A DNA stretch of 64,000 nt from Nocardia bovistercoris (GTDB taxonomy: Bacteria > Actinomycetota > Actinomycetes > Mycobacteriales > Mycobacteriaceae). Under the pieces are notes generated by a model, which did no database searches, had not been told where the DNA came from, and saw only the letters and a program-made list of their open reading frames with translations. The DNA lies in contig NZ_JADMLG010000006.1 in assembly GCF_015674855.1 (NCBI RefSeq), positions 297,689-361,688 on the forward strand. Reading direction: 5' to 3'. Both the position numbers and the translations under genes were made by a program. Below are positions 1-8,455 of this stretch, piece by piece. Numbering within the stretch: position 1 is the first letter of the stretch; the number at the start of each line of letters is the position of its first letter.

Positions 1-520
1 TGTTGTCGACCTTCGCGGGCCCGGTGTCGAAGCCGAGGCGCACGATGTCTCCGCCGTCGCGCACGATGATCTCGTCGGCGATCGATCCGGACGCGATCAG
101 CCGCACGCCGTCGGCGGCGTCGACGCGGGTGTCGAGCGCGATGATCCGCCTGCCTTCGACGATGTCGGCGCTATCGCCGTCACCGGCGGACAGCGCGCCC
201 AGGCGGGCCAGCAACCGGGCGGCGACCACGTGGTCGATCCAGGGCACCGGCGCGATGACGCGGCCGAGTTCCTCGGCGACCAGGACGAGTTCCACCAGGG
301 TCGCGCCGTCGCCGCCCACCGATTCCGGCAGCGCCATCGAGGTCGCGCCGGTGCCGCACAGCTGTTCCCACAGATTCTTGTCGAATCCGGCCGCCTCGGC
401 CGCGTGCACGGCTTCCAGCGAGCACCGCGATTTGAAGAATTTCGCGTACACGGCCTGGAGTTCGGCCTGATCGGCCGACAGGCTGTAATCCTGTCGGCGC
501 AATTCGTAACGGTCCACCAT
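1..520 (-). CDS. Acyl-CoA dehydrogenase, N-terminal part (runs off window)
   Basis: The reverse strand from 520 reads MVDRYELRRQDYSLSADQAE and stays open to base 1, so about 173 N-terminal residues are visible and the C-terminal end lies outside the window. The visible part has the all-helical N-terminal layout of acyl-CoA dehydrogenases, including FDKNLWEQLCGTGATSMALPESVGGDGATL and the LVLVAEELGRVIAPVPW helix. A GGAGCAGG ribosome site precedes the ATG by a few bases. It lies 23 bp after the amidohydrolase and is the third gene of a leftward operon with the acyl-CoA ligase. The expected reaction is FAD-dependent alpha,beta-desaturation of an acyl-CoA. The catalytic Glu would be in the missing part, so activity cannot be judged. 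Confidence 0.85.
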   Translation of the reverse strand, partial: MVDRYELRRQDYSLSADQAELQAVYAKFFKSRCSLEAVHAAEAAGFDKNLWEQLCGTGATSMALPESVGGDGATLVELVLVAEELGRVIAPVPWIDHVVAARLLARLGALSAGDGDSADIVEGRRIIALDTRVDAADGVRLIASGSIADEIIVRDGGDIVRLGFDTGPAKVDN

Positions 521-543
521 TTCCTGCTCCTTGTTCCGGCGGG

Positions 544-1377
544 TCAGTCGCCGACGGATCGTTCGCCGAAGAAGAATTCCTGCGCGTTGTTGTAGAGGTA
601 GTTGTCCAGGACATCCTCGGGCAGGTCGAGGGCCACCGCCTCTGGCACCAGCCTGCGCATGGAGAGCACCGGCCAGTCCGAACCGAAGATCACCTTGGTC
701 TTGCCGCGCGTCCGCATGAAGTGGATGAGGCTCTCCGGCAGTCGTTTCGGCGACCACGCCGAGGTCATGAGCCGCAGGTTCTCGTATTTGATGAGCAGCC
801 GGATCGCGACGTCCCACCACGGATCCGCGCCGTGGATCATGCACAGCTTCAGTTCCGGGAACGTGTAGCACACCCGGTCCAGGTAGATGGGATTCTGCAC
901 TTCGCCGGGAATCGGCGGCCCCGGAATTCCGGTGTTCATGCACAGCGGCAGGCCGATTTCGGCGCATTTGTAGTAGAGCGGGTAGTAGACCGCGTCGGTG
1001 GGCGGATACCGGCCGTCGCCCCAGAAACTCGCACCGATGGTGGTGTAGGTGACGGGCAGATCCTTCGTCAACGCGACCAGTTCGCGCAGCGAGGACACCG
1101 GATGCAGCAGATCGACACCGTTGAGCGCCAGCGAAAAGCGGTCGGGACGCGCTTCCACGAATTTCAGCGCGGTGGTCGACGGCTTGGCCATCGAATACAT
1201 CAGGACGGCCTTCTCGACGCCCTGTTCGTCCATTTCGTCGAGCAGTTCGGTGAGATCGACCTGCGCGTACATCGATTTCGCGCCCTTGAAGTAGTCGTCG
1301 CGCACCTTGAGCATCCAGTTCGGTTGCTCGCGTTCACCGAAGTGCACGTTGACCAGACAGTCGTTGACCTTGGGCAT
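544..1377 (-). CDS. Amidohydrolase-related (amidohydrolase_2 family) protein
   Basis: The 277-residue protein is a TIM-barrel amidohydrolase_2 type, a family with hydrolases and non-oxidative decarboxylases of cyclic or aromatic acids. Supporting motifs are IHGADPWWDV (residues 181-190), where the barrel His normally sits, and FGSDWP (231-236) with the conserved catalytic Asp. The usual N-terminal metal motif HxH is absent: the corresponding strand reads NDCLVNVHFG, with a single His, so metal binding may be altered. The start at 1377 is chosen because the upstream ligase stop (TGA, 1382-1380) is only 2 nt before this ATG; a longer frame to 1431 would run inside the ligase. Substrate unknown; the operon context suggests a CoA-thioester or acid intermediate. 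Confidence 0.75.
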   Translation of the reverse strand: MPKVNDCLVNVHFGEREQPNWMLKVRDDYFKGAKSMYAQVDLTELLDEMDEQGVEKAVLMYSMAKPSTTALKFVEARPDRFSLALNGVDLLHPVSSLRELVALTKDLPVTYTTIGASFWGDGRYPPTDAVYYPLYYKCAEIGLPLCMNTGIPGPPIPGEVQNPIYLDRVCYTFPELKLCMIHGADPWWDVAIRLLIKYENLRLMTSAWSPKRLPESLIHFMRTRGKTKVIFGSDWPVLSMRRLVPEAVALDLPEDVLDNYLYNNAQEFFFGERSVGD

Positions 1378-1379
1378 GC

Positions 1380-3002
1380 TCACGCTCCGATTCCGTGCGC
1401 GGCGTCCTGCGCCGCGCGCGCCATGGCCCACCGGTAGTCCGGCTTACCGTTGCCGAGGCGGCGGATCTCCTCGACGAGGATCACCGCCTTCGGCGCCTTG
1501 AATCCGGCGAGCCGTTCCTTGCACAGCTCACGCAGCTGCGACTCGATATCGTCGGTGGCGTCGGCGCACACCAGCGCCACCACCTCGTTGCCCCATTTCT
1601 CGCTCGGCCGCCCGACCACGAGCGCGTCGCTGATGCCGGGATGCGCGCGCAGCACTTCCTCGACCTCTTCGACGAAGACCTTCTCCCCGCCGGTGTTGAC
1701 CACGAGCGCGTCGCGGCCGAGCAACCGCAGCGCGCCATCGGCGTCGACCGTGGCGCGGTCGCCGGGAATCGCCATGCGGACGCCGTCGATCACCGGGAAG
1801 GTGCGTTCGGTGGCGGCGCGGTCGTCGAGGTAGCCCAGCGGCACGCGGCCGGTGCGCGCCGCCCAGCCGACCTCGGACTCACCAGGGATCAGGAAGCGGG
1901 TGCGGTCGTCGGACACGGCGGTGCCGCCGGGCATCGGGGCGAAGGCGTCCACCTCGTTGCCCTTGGTGCTGCGGCCGAAGCCCATGCCGCCGGTCTCCGA
2001 GGAGCCGTAGCCCTCGATGATGTAGGCGTGCGGGAGCAGGTCGAGCAGGTCGCGGCGGTGCACCGGGTTGGTCGCCGCGCCGCCGGTTCCAATGGCGAGC
2101 AGCGAGCTCAGGTCGTAGGAGCGTTCGCGCATGGCGCGCACCAGCGGACCCGCGTAGGCGTCGCCGACGATGGTGAGCAGCGCGGCCTTCTCGGTCTCGG
2201 CGATGCCGAGCGCGGTGTGCGCGTCGAAGCGATTGCGATCGTCGTAGAGCGCGATGGTCTGACCCGAGAGCAGCCCGGCGAAGGAGGTCCAGATGCCCGC
2301 GGCGTGCGAGAGCGGTGAGACGGCGAACCACACGTGTCCGGTCATCTCCGCGAGTTGGCGCAGTCCGTCGCCGGATTCGTGGTCCGCGCCGTTCATCGAC
2401 GACACGTACACATCGCCCTGACGCCACAACACGCCCTTGGGCCTGCCGGTGGTCCCGCCGGTGCACAGCATCATCAGGTCGTCGGGCGAGGTCTCGATGA
2501 CCGGTTCGTCCGCGCCCGCGGCCACCGCGTCCTCGTAGGCGATGGCGCCCGCGAGATCGGGACCGTCGGAGCCGTCGTCCACCGAGATCAGCAGTTCGAC
2601 GCCTTCGGGCGCGGCCTGCTCGACCACCGACGCGAAGGACCGGTGGTAGACGATGCCGCGCGGGCGGACATAGGCCAACAGGTCGCGGATCTCGTGCGCG
2701 GTGTAGTGGTGGTTGATGTTGACCGGCACGACGCGCGCCTTCATACAGCCGATCATCACGTCGAGGTACTGGTCGTTGCGCATGACGAGCGCGATGCGGT
2801 CCTGTCCGCATTCCCAGCGTTCGAGTTCCGCGCGCGGGGTCTGTTCGCCGAAGCCGCGTTCGGCCAGGAAATTCGCGAATTTCCGGGTGCGCAGCGCGGT
2901 CTCGCCGAAGCTGCGGCGGCGCTCGCCGCAGATGGTGAGGGTACGGTCGGGCACCGCGGCGGCGACCTCGTCGAAGACCCCGCTCAAAGTCCACTCGGTC
3001 AA
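1380..3002 (-). CDS. AMP-dependent acyl-CoA ligase (FadD-like)
   Basis: This 540-residue ANL-superfamily enzyme would activate a carboxylic acid to its CoA thioester through an acyl-adenylate. Visible motifs are the phosphate loop TGGTTGRPKG (181-190), GYGSSETGG (331-339), LGRDALVVNTGGEKVFVEEVE region (428-448), and the C-terminal catalytic Lys520 in LGNGKPDYRW. The start is taken as TTG at 3002 because GGAGGA lies 5 nt upstream and the protein then begins just before the conserved region; the open frame runs much further upstream without family similarity. It is the first gene of a leftward operon with the amidohydrolase and acyl-CoA dehydrogenase. Its promoter region carries a copy of the 19-bp palindrome (3171-3189). 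Substrate not predictable. Confidence 0.85.
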   Translation of the reverse strand: MTEWTLSGVFDEVAAAVPDRTLTICGERRRSFGETALRTRKFANFLAERGFGEQTPRAELERWECGQDRIALVMRNDQYLDVMIGCMKARVVPVNINHHYTAHEIRDLLAYVRPRGIVYHRSFASVVEQAAPEGVELLISVDDGSDGPDLAGAIAYEDAVAAGADEPVIETSPDDLMMLCTGGTTGRPKGVLWRQGDVYVSSMNGADHESGDGLRQLAEMTGHVWFAVSPLSHAAGIWTSFAGLLSGQTIALYDDRNRFDAHTALGIAETEKAALLTIVGDAYAGPLVRAMRERSYDLSSLLAIGTGGAATNPVHRRDLLDLLPHAYIIEGYGSSETGGMGFGRSTKGNEVDAFAPMPGGTAVSDDRTRFLIPGESEVGWAARTGRVPLGYLDDRAATERTFPVIDGVRMAIPGDRATVDADGALRLLGRDALVVNTGGEKVFVEEVEEVLRAHPGISDALVVGRPSEKWGNEVVALVCADATDDIESQLRELCKERLAGFKAPKAVILVEEIRRLGNGKPDYRWAMARAAQDAAHGIGA

Positions 3003-3170
3003 CAGAGTCCTCCGATGCGCGAGGCCGGTGCTACGTGTCCTGTGTCCATGGTGGTCTCTCTCATTCCGCCGGGTGGTCGCTTCGCCAAGTGCGGGCGGCC
3101 GTCGGACAACGCGTCCACGCGCCACCTCCTGCGGTCGAACCAGCTGTGCCGCAAACCGAATAGATACGTC

Positions 3171-3189
3171 TACTGTATACGTATCAGTA
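3171..3189. promoter_or_regulatory. 19-bp palindromic operator, copy A
   Basis: The sequence TACTGTATACGTATCAGTA is a near-perfect copy of TACTGT-N7-ACAGTA, with one mismatch in the right half. It lies 169 bp upstream of the leftward ligase operon and 171 bp upstream of the rightward hydratase start, so it could control either promoter. Confidence 0.6.
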
Positions 3190-3296
3190 CGGCTCGGCGC
3201 AAGAGTTCGCGATACCCGCCCACGGGCGAGGACCGGTGGCACTCGGGTCACGCGGGCCGCGCGCGCACCGATTCCCACCGCAGGAACGGTGTCTTT

Positions 3297-3315
3297 TACT
3301 GTATATGTGACAGTA
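3297..3315. promoter_or_regulatory. 19-bp palindromic operator, copy B, overlapping a -10 element
   Basis: TACTGTATATGTGACAGTA is a perfect 6+7+6 inverted repeat. It is followed at once by TGAAT, so TATGAAT (3314-3320) is the likely -10 box of the rightward hydratase/alcohol dehydrogenase operon, matching the arrangement at copies C and D. Binding here would block RNA polymerase. Confidence 0.65.
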
Positions 3316-3359
3316 TGAATCGTGACGGCGGTAGAGACCAGGAAGAATCGGGGACGACG

Positions 3360-4178
3360 GTGACCGAGAACAGCTCTTCCGACGACGGCGCGGGCGACGT
3401 GCGGGTCCGGCGCGACGGATCCATCCTGCGGATCGCCATCGACCGGCCTGCACGCCGCAACGCGCTGTCGCCCCCCATGGTCGACACCCTCGTCACCGCG
3501 CTCACCGCGGCCGCCACCGACGACGAACTGCGCGCGGTCCACCTGACCGGCGCGGGCACGGACTTCTGCTCCGGCGTCGACTGGGTCGCGACCAACACCA
3601 ACGGCAAGCGCCCGAGAACCGGCGACCTGGTCCGACGCATACCGCACACCGCCCACCGCGTCGTCGAACTCGTGCACACCCTGCATCTGCCCGTGGTCTG
3701 CACGGTGCGGGGCTGGGCGGCGGGCATGGGCTGCAATCTGGCACTGGCCGCCGATTTCACCCTCGCCGACACCGGGGCCCTGTTCTGGGAGCCGTTCCTG
3801 CCGAGAGGGTTCAGCCCCGACAGCGGTTCGACCTGGCTGCTGCCGCGCCTGATCGGCCTGGCCCGCGCCAAGCGGATGCTGCTGCTCGGCGAGAAAGTGT
3901 CCGGGTCGCGCGCCGCCGACTGGGGGCTGATCCACGACGCCGTTCCCGCCGCCGACCTCGACGCCGCGACCGAGGACCTGCTGGCCCGACTCGCGGGCGG
4001 GCCGACGGTCGCCTTCGGCTTGGCCAAGCAGGCCGTGCACCGCAATCTCGCCGCCGGACTCACCGAGGCCATGGACCGCGAGTTGCACGCCGTCGAACTC
4101 GCCTGCCGTACGGCGGATTTCAAGGAGGGACTGGCCGCTTTCCGACAGCGCCGCACGCCGGACTTCCAAGGCCGGTAG
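3360..4178 (+). CDS. Enoyl-CoA hydratase/isomerase family protein
   Basis: This is a 272-residue crotonase-fold protein. Oxyanion-hole segments are FCSGVD (69-74) and GWAAGMGC (118-125). The active-site loop FSPDSGSTWLLPR has Asp154, the pattern seen in PaaG/isomerase-like members rather than the two-Glu hydratases, so isomerase or retro-aldol chemistry is possible. An in-frame ATG at 3315 exists, but it overlaps the operator and the likely -10 box TATGAAT, so it should not be transcribed; the GTG at 3360 is therefore preferred. Two-gene operon with the alcohol dehydrogenase 57 bp downstream. Confidence 0.8.
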   Translation: MTENSSSDDGAGDVRVRRDGSILRIAIDRPARRNALSPPMVDTLVTALTAAATDDELRAVHLTGAGTDFCSGVDWVATNTNGKRPRTGDLVRRIPHTAHRVVELVHTLHLPVVCTVRGWAAGMGCNLALAADFTLADTGALFWEPFLPRGFSPDSGSTWLLPRLIGLARAKRMLLLGEKVSGSRAADWGLIHDAVPAADLDAATEDLLARLAGGPTVAFGLAKQAVHRNLAAGLTEAMDRELHAVELACRTADFKEGLAAFRQRRTPDFQGR

Positions 4179-4235
4179 AGCCGAGGTCGGTAGAGCGCTG
4201 TCCCGACGACAGTTCGAGCAAGTGAAGAGGTCGCT

Positions 4236-5363
4236 ATGAGAACCAAGGGTGCGCTGCTGTGGGGCCGCGACCAGCCGTGGTCGGTCGAGGAGATCGAGAT
4301 CGGTGAGCCGAGACCGGGCGAGGTCAAGGTCAGGATGGAGACCGCCGGGCTGTGCGACGCCGACCATCACCTCGTCACCGGCGATATCGCCATGGCGGAT
4401 TTCCCGGTGCTCGGCGGGCACGAGGGCGCCGGCGTCGTGGTCGAGGTAGGGGCGGGCGTCTTCGACATCGCGCCCGGCGACCACGTGGTCATGTCCTTCG
4501 TCCCGAGTTGCGGCACCTGCCCGCCGTGCCGGGCGGGCCTGTGCAACCTGTGCGATCTCGGCGCGGGCCTGCTCGGCGGCGCCGCGGTCGCCGACGGGAC
4601 CTTCCGCGTCACCGCGAACGGGCGCGACGTGCACCCCATGGCCCTGGTCGGCGCGTTCGCGCCCTACGCGGTGGTGCATCGCGCGTCGGTGGTCAAGATC
4701 GACCCGTCGATCCCGTTCGAGATCGCCTGTCTCGCCGGCTGTGACATCACCACCGGCTACGGCTCGGCCGTGCACACCGCGCGCATCCAGCCCGGCGAGG
4801 ACGTCGCGATCATCGGCCTCGGCGGTGTCGGCGCGTCGACGCTGCAGGGCGCGGTGCTCTCCGGCGCGCGGCGCATCTTCGTGGTCGATCCGGTCGAGTG
4901 GAAGCGCAAGCAGGCCGAGAAACTGGGCGCCTCGGAGGTCTATCCCGACCTCGCCGCCGCCACCGCGGGCATCGCGGAGCTGACCGGCGGACGCATGTGC
5001 CACAAGGTGATCGCCCCGATGAGCCGCCGCGACGGCCACGATATCGAGGCGCTGCTCGACCTGACCGCCAAGGCGGGGACCTGCGTGCTGACCGCCGTCG
5101 GCTCCGCGCTCGCCGCCGAGGTTCCGCTCACCCTGCCGATGCGGACCCTGTTGCAGAAGAACTTGCAGGGCAGTCTGTTCGGCGGCGGCAACCCGCACGA
5201 GGACATCCTCGAGGTGCTCGCCCTGCACAAGCTCGGCGACCTCGATCTCGGCGGCACGGTCACCCGCGAGTACCGGCTCGAGCAGATCAACGAGGGCTAC
5301 GAGGAGATTCGCGAGGGGCAGAACCTGCGCGGGATCATCCGCTTCACCGACGCCGACCGCTGA
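4236..5363 (+). CDS. Zinc-dependent alcohol dehydrogenase, NDMA-dependent-like
   Basis: This 375-residue medium-chain dehydrogenase would oxidise an alcohol to an aldehyde or ketone with a nicotinamide cofactor. Catalytic zinc ligands are visible as Cys40, His62-Glu63 (GHEG) and Cys169. The structural zinc set is Cys92, Cys95, Cys98 and Cys106. The Rossmann motif is GLGGVG (194-199), and Asp218 suggests NAD rather than NADP. The overall sequence resembles actinobacterial N,N-dimethyl-4-nitrosoaniline-dependent alcohol dehydrogenases, whose NAD(H) stays enzyme-bound; that assignment is from family recognition. It follows the hydratase in the same operon and ends at a strong bidirectional hairpin. 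Confidence 0.87.
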   Translation: MRTKGALLWGRDQPWSVEEIEIGEPRPGEVKVRMETAGLCDADHHLVTGDIAMADFPVLGGHEGAGVVVEVGAGVFDIAPGDHVVMSFVPSCGTCPPCRAGLCNLCDLGAGLLGGAAVADGTFRVTANGRDVHPMALVGAFAPYAVVHRASVVKIDPSIPFEIACLAGCDITTGYGSAVHTARIQPGEDVAIIGLGGVGASTLQGAVLSGARRIFVVDPVEWKRKQAEKLGASEVYPDLAAATAGIAELTGGRMCHKVIAPMSRRDGHDIEALLDLTAKAGTCVLTAVGSALAAEVPLTLPMRTLLQKNLQGSLFGGGNPHEDILEVLALHKLGDLDLGGTVTREYRLEQINEGYEEIREGQNLRGIIRFTDADR

Positions 5364-5392
5364 GCCCGGATACGCGGAGCACCCGGACGAGA

Positions 5393-5427
5393 AAGGTGCG
5401 CCGGATCCGAATGATCCGGCGCACCTT
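5393..5427. terminator. Bidirectional intrinsic terminator hairpin
   Basis: A 15-bp perfect stem AAGGTGCGCCGGATC pairs with its complement around the loop CGAAT. It sits between the convergent alcohol dehydrogenase (ends 5363) and carboxyltransferase (ends 5448) genes. The flanking A/T bases are short, as is common in GC-rich actinobacteria. Confidence 0.85.
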
Positions 5428-5447
5428 GCTATTTCGTCGAACCGAAC

Positions 5448-6947
5448 TCAGGGCATGATGGCCGTGCGCAGCACCGGCTCGGGTGATTGCTGCCTGGCGT
5501 AGAGGCCGCGCTGCAACGACAGCAGCAGTGCGTTGCGGGTCTCGTCGGGCCGGATGAGTTCGTCGAAGCCCATGTGTTCGGCCGACAGGTAGGACGCCTG
5601 CAACTCCATCTCCGCCAGTTCGGCGGCCACATCGTCGCGCGCGTTCGAGGCGCTGCTCAGCGCGGCGGCGCTCATGGCGCCCATGGTGGCGCCGGGATAG
5701 GCGAAAACGCCCGCCTGCGAGTCGTATCCGATCAGCGACATGACCATGGAACCGAATCCGTACGCCTTGCGCAGTGTCACATGCAGTTTCAAGGTCGTCG
5801 CGGTGGTCTGCGCGACGAACATCTTGGCGCCCGCGCGCAAGACGCCCTCGCGCTCGGACTCACCGCCGGGCAGCATGCCTGGATTGTCGGCGAGGAAGAC
5901 GATCGGCAGGTGGAAGGCGTCGGCCACCGAGATGAAATGCGCGGCCTTGTCGGCGGCGTCGGTGTCGATCGAACCCGCGATCACCTGGGGTTGATTGGCC
6001 ACCACCGCCACCGGGTGACCGCCGAGATGGGCCAGCGCGCAGATGATCGCCGTGCCGAACTCGGGCTGCACCTCGAACCAGTCCGTGCCGTCGAAGACGA
6101 CATCGAGCACCTTACGCATGTCGTAGGTGTTGCGGTTCTCGCGGGAGATGATGTTCAACAGCTCCGGCGTCGCCCTCGGGCCGGTCGACTCGTCCGGAAG
6201 GTACACCGGCGGGTAGGACCACGCGCTCGGCGGGAAGTAGGACAGGTAGCGCCGGATCTCGTCGAGGACGTCCTCGTCGGTCTCGGCGACATTGTGCACG
6301 ACGCCGCTGGGCAGCGCCACACCGGGTCCGCCCAGATCCTCCTTCGAAATGTCCTCGCCCGTGGACATCTTCACCACCGGCGGGCCCGCCGTGAAGATCG
6401 AACCCTGCCTGCTCATGATCGCGAAATCCGAGACCGGAGCGATCAGCGCGCCGTGGCCCGCCGACGGCCCGAGCACGCCGGTCACCATCGGCACCTTGCC
6501 CGAACACTGCGCCTGGGCCAGCAGATCGGTGGGCGTGCGGCCGTAGTGCGCGCCGGTCGGGCGGAAACCCGCGCCCTCGAGCAACATGATCAACGGCACC
6601 TTGTTGCGCACCGCCATCTCGGCGAGGCGGTAGCGCTTGGAATTGCTGCCGGGGGCGATGGTGCCCGCCAGCGTGGTGAAGTCCTCCGCGCCGACCATCA
6701 CCGGCGTGCCGTTGATCAGCCCGGAACCGGCAACCAGCGCGTCCGCGGCGGCCTCGGCGCCACCGACCAGCGTGCCGAATTCCTGGAAGGTGCCCTCGTC
6801 GAGCAGGTGCGCGATCCGCGCCCGCGCGTCGAGTTTGCCCTTGGCGTGATGTTTGGCGACCCGCTCGGACCCGCCCATCTCCAACACCCGAGCGCGACGC
6901 TGCTCGAGATCGTCGAGCGTCTTCTCCCATGCCTCGGCATTTGTCAT
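5448..6947 (-). CDS. Acyl-CoA carboxylase carboxyltransferase (beta) subunit
   Basis: This 499-residue protein has the two crotonase-like carboxyltransferase halves of propionyl/methylcrotonyl/geranyl-CoA carboxylase beta subunits. Typical segments are HHAKGKLDARARIAHLLDEGTFQEFG near the N-terminus, the G-rich GAGFRPTGAHYGRTP segment, and the C-terminal YPGATMGAMSAAAL. It would transfer carboxyl from carboxybiotin to an acyl-CoA. No biotin-carrying alpha subunit is encoded in the window, so the partner must be elsewhere. It lies 96 bp downstream of the P450 gene on the same strand and is probably co-transcribed. Substrate cannot be told from sequence alone; a branched or isoprenoid acyl-CoA would fit the surrounding genes. 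Confidence 0.85.
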   Translation of the reverse strand: MTNAEAWEKTLDDLEQRRARVLEMGGSERVAKHHAKGKLDARARIAHLLDEGTFQEFGTLVGGAEAAADALVAGSGLINGTPVMVGAEDFTTLAGTIAPGSNSKRYRLAEMAVRNKVPLIMLLEGAGFRPTGAHYGRTPTDLLAQAQCSGKVPMVTGVLGPSAGHGALIAPVSDFAIMSRQGSIFTAGPPVVKMSTGEDISKEDLGGPGVALPSGVVHNVAETDEDVLDEIRRYLSYFPPSAWSYPPVYLPDESTGPRATPELLNIISRENRNTYDMRKVLDVVFDGTDWFEVQPEFGTAIICALAHLGGHPVAVVANQPQVIAGSIDTDAADKAAHFISVADAFHLPIVFLADNPGMLPGGESEREGVLRAGAKMFVAQTTATTLKLHVTLRKAYGFGSMVMSLIGYDSQAGVFAYPGATMGAMSAAALSSASNARDDVAAELAEMELQASYLSAEHMGFDELIRPDETRNALLLSLQRGLYARQQSPEPVLRTAIMP

Positions 6948-7043
6948 ATCGGGGACCTGCTCCTGTGGTTCGGTGGACCGGTGACGGCGGACGGTGCTGA
7001 CCCGCGCGCCGCCCGAGTCGATCGGGCGGCGCGCGCGGACCGC

Positions 7044-8279
7044 TCAGTCCAGGGAAAAACGAATCGGAAGATGTTTCAACCCTCCGACGAAGGTAGTCGC
7101 GGTCAATTCGGGTTCGCCCGCCAGTTCGATCGACTTCAGCCTCGGCAGCAGTTCGGAGAAGAACTTGCCGATCTCCATGCGCGCCAGCCCCGCGCCGAGG
7201 CAGAAGTGCACGCCGAAACCGAAGGCGACATGCTTGTTGGGTTCGCGTTCGATGTCGAAGCGGAACGGCTCGTCGAACGCCTCCTCGTCGCGGTTGGCCG
7301 AGACGTAGGACAGCAGCAGCGAGTCGCCCGCCGGAATGGTGATCCCGTTGACCTCGGCGTCCTGGGCCGCGGTGCGCATGAACGCCTTGACCGGGGTCAC
7401 CCAGCGGATGATCTCCTCGGTGGCGCGCGGCATCAGCCCGAGGTTGCCGCGCAGCAGGTCGAGTTGGTCGGGATGCTCGACCAGCGCCCGCAGGCCACCG
7501 GAGATGCTGCTGCTCGTGGTGTCGTGGCCCGCGGTGGCGATGATCGCGTAGTAGGACATGATGTCGACGTCGTTGAGCGGTTCGCCGTCGATGGTCGCGT
7601 TGGCGATGGTGGAGGCGAGATCGTCGGTCGGGTTCGCGCGCCGCGAGTCGGTGAGGGTCTTGAAGTAGGCGAACATCTCGAGCAGCGCGTTCATCGTCTC
7701 GTCCGACGGCGTGGAGCGCTTGAGTTCGTCGTCGTCGCTGCCGACGAGTTCCTGGGTGAGTTTGAGCATGAGCGGGAAGTCGGCCTCGGGCACGCCGAGC
7801 AGCGACATGATCACATACAGCGGGAAGTTCACCGCGACCTCTTGGACGAAGTCGCATTCGCCGCCGGTGTCGCGCATCCGGTCCACGTAGCGCTTGGCGA
7901 GCTCCTCGATCCGTTCCCCCATCGCCTTCATCGCCTTGGGGCTGAACCAGTCGGCGGCGATGGCGCGCACGACGCGGTGCTGCGGGTCGTCCATGTGGAT
8001 CAGGGTCCTGATGCCGACCGCGGCCTGCATGTCGTCGGACTCCGAGGTCATGAGCACCGGCCTCGGCCAGTTGGTGAAGACCCGGTTGGCACGTTCGACG
8101 GCCATCACGTCGGCGTGCTTGGTGATCGCCCAGAACGGCTTGTACAGGGGCACCTCGACCCGCGCGACCGGCTTGCTCGCGCGCAACGCGGCCAGCGCGG
8201 CGTGCAGCCGCGGCTCGTCGGTGTACGCGGTCGGCTCCGCGAGGACGTTCGCGGCCTCGTCGACGATCGGCATGCTCAT
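7044..8279 (-). CDS. Cytochrome P450
   Basis: This 411-residue soluble bacterial P450 has the I-helix motif AGHDTT (250-255), an ExxR pair (Glu289/Arg292) and the heme loop FGFGVHFCLG with Cys360 as thiolate ligand. It would hydroxylate or oxidise a hydrophobic substrate using electrons from a ferredoxin and reductase, neither of which is in the window. The ATG at 8279 is chosen because AAGGG lies 5 nt upstream; a GTG two codons earlier is also in frame. It is the first gene of a leftward unit with the carboxyltransferase. The intergenic region with the divergent SDR holds a degenerate copy of the regulon palindrome (8380-8398). Confidence 0.9.
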   Translation of the reverse strand: MSMPIVDEAANVLAEPTAYTDEPRLHAALAALRASKPVARVEVPLYKPFWAITKHADVMAVERANRVFTNWPRPVLMTSESDDMQAAVGIRTLIHMDDPQHRVVRAIAADWFSPKAMKAMGERIEELAKRYVDRMRDTGGECDFVQEVAVNFPLYVIMSLLGVPEADFPLMLKLTQELVGSDDDELKRSTPSDETMNALLEMFAYFKTLTDSRRANPTDDLASTIANATIDGEPLNDVDIMSYYAIIATAGHDTTSSSISGGLRALVEHPDQLDLLRGNLGLMPRATEEIIRWVTPVKAFMRTAAQDAEVNGITIPAGDSLLLSYVSANRDEEAFDEPFRFDIEREPNKHVAFGFGVHFCLGAGLARMEIGKFFSELLPRLKSIELAGEPELTATTFVGGLKHLPIRFSLD

Positions 8280-8379
8280 CAGCACCCTTCCCGGTCCTGG
8301 AGAATTCGGTGGTCGTTGTCAGCGCAGGCGAGAGCCCGCAGCGTTGTCAACGATCTCAAGAGTGATTTATAGTTGGCCT

Positions 8380-8398
8380 TACTGTCAAGCATTCTGTA
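8380..8398. promoter_or_regulatory. Degenerate copy E of the 19-bp operator
   Basis: TACTGTCAAGCATTCTGTA keeps the left half perfectly and 4 of 6 bases of the right half; with one base added on each side it becomes a TTAC...GTAA palindrome. It lies between the divergent P450 (start 8279) and SDR (start 8456) genes, near a TATAAAT box on the leftward strand (minus-strand reading, about 8366-8372). Confidence 0.45.
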
Positions 8399-8455
8399 AC
8401 GGATCCGCCCGGCGTTGCGGACGAGCCGCCGAGCGAGTCGGAAATGGTGGAATCC

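Noticed and set aside
3315..3317. ATG as start of the first hydratase
   Set aside because: It overlaps the operator and probable -10 box, so it would lie upstream of the transcript start; GTG 3360 fits better.
3003..5228. Upstream extension of the acyl-CoA ligase frame to 5228
   Set aside because: The extension runs antisense through the hydratase and alcohol dehydrogenase and has no ligase similarity; TTG 3002 has a strong ribosome site.
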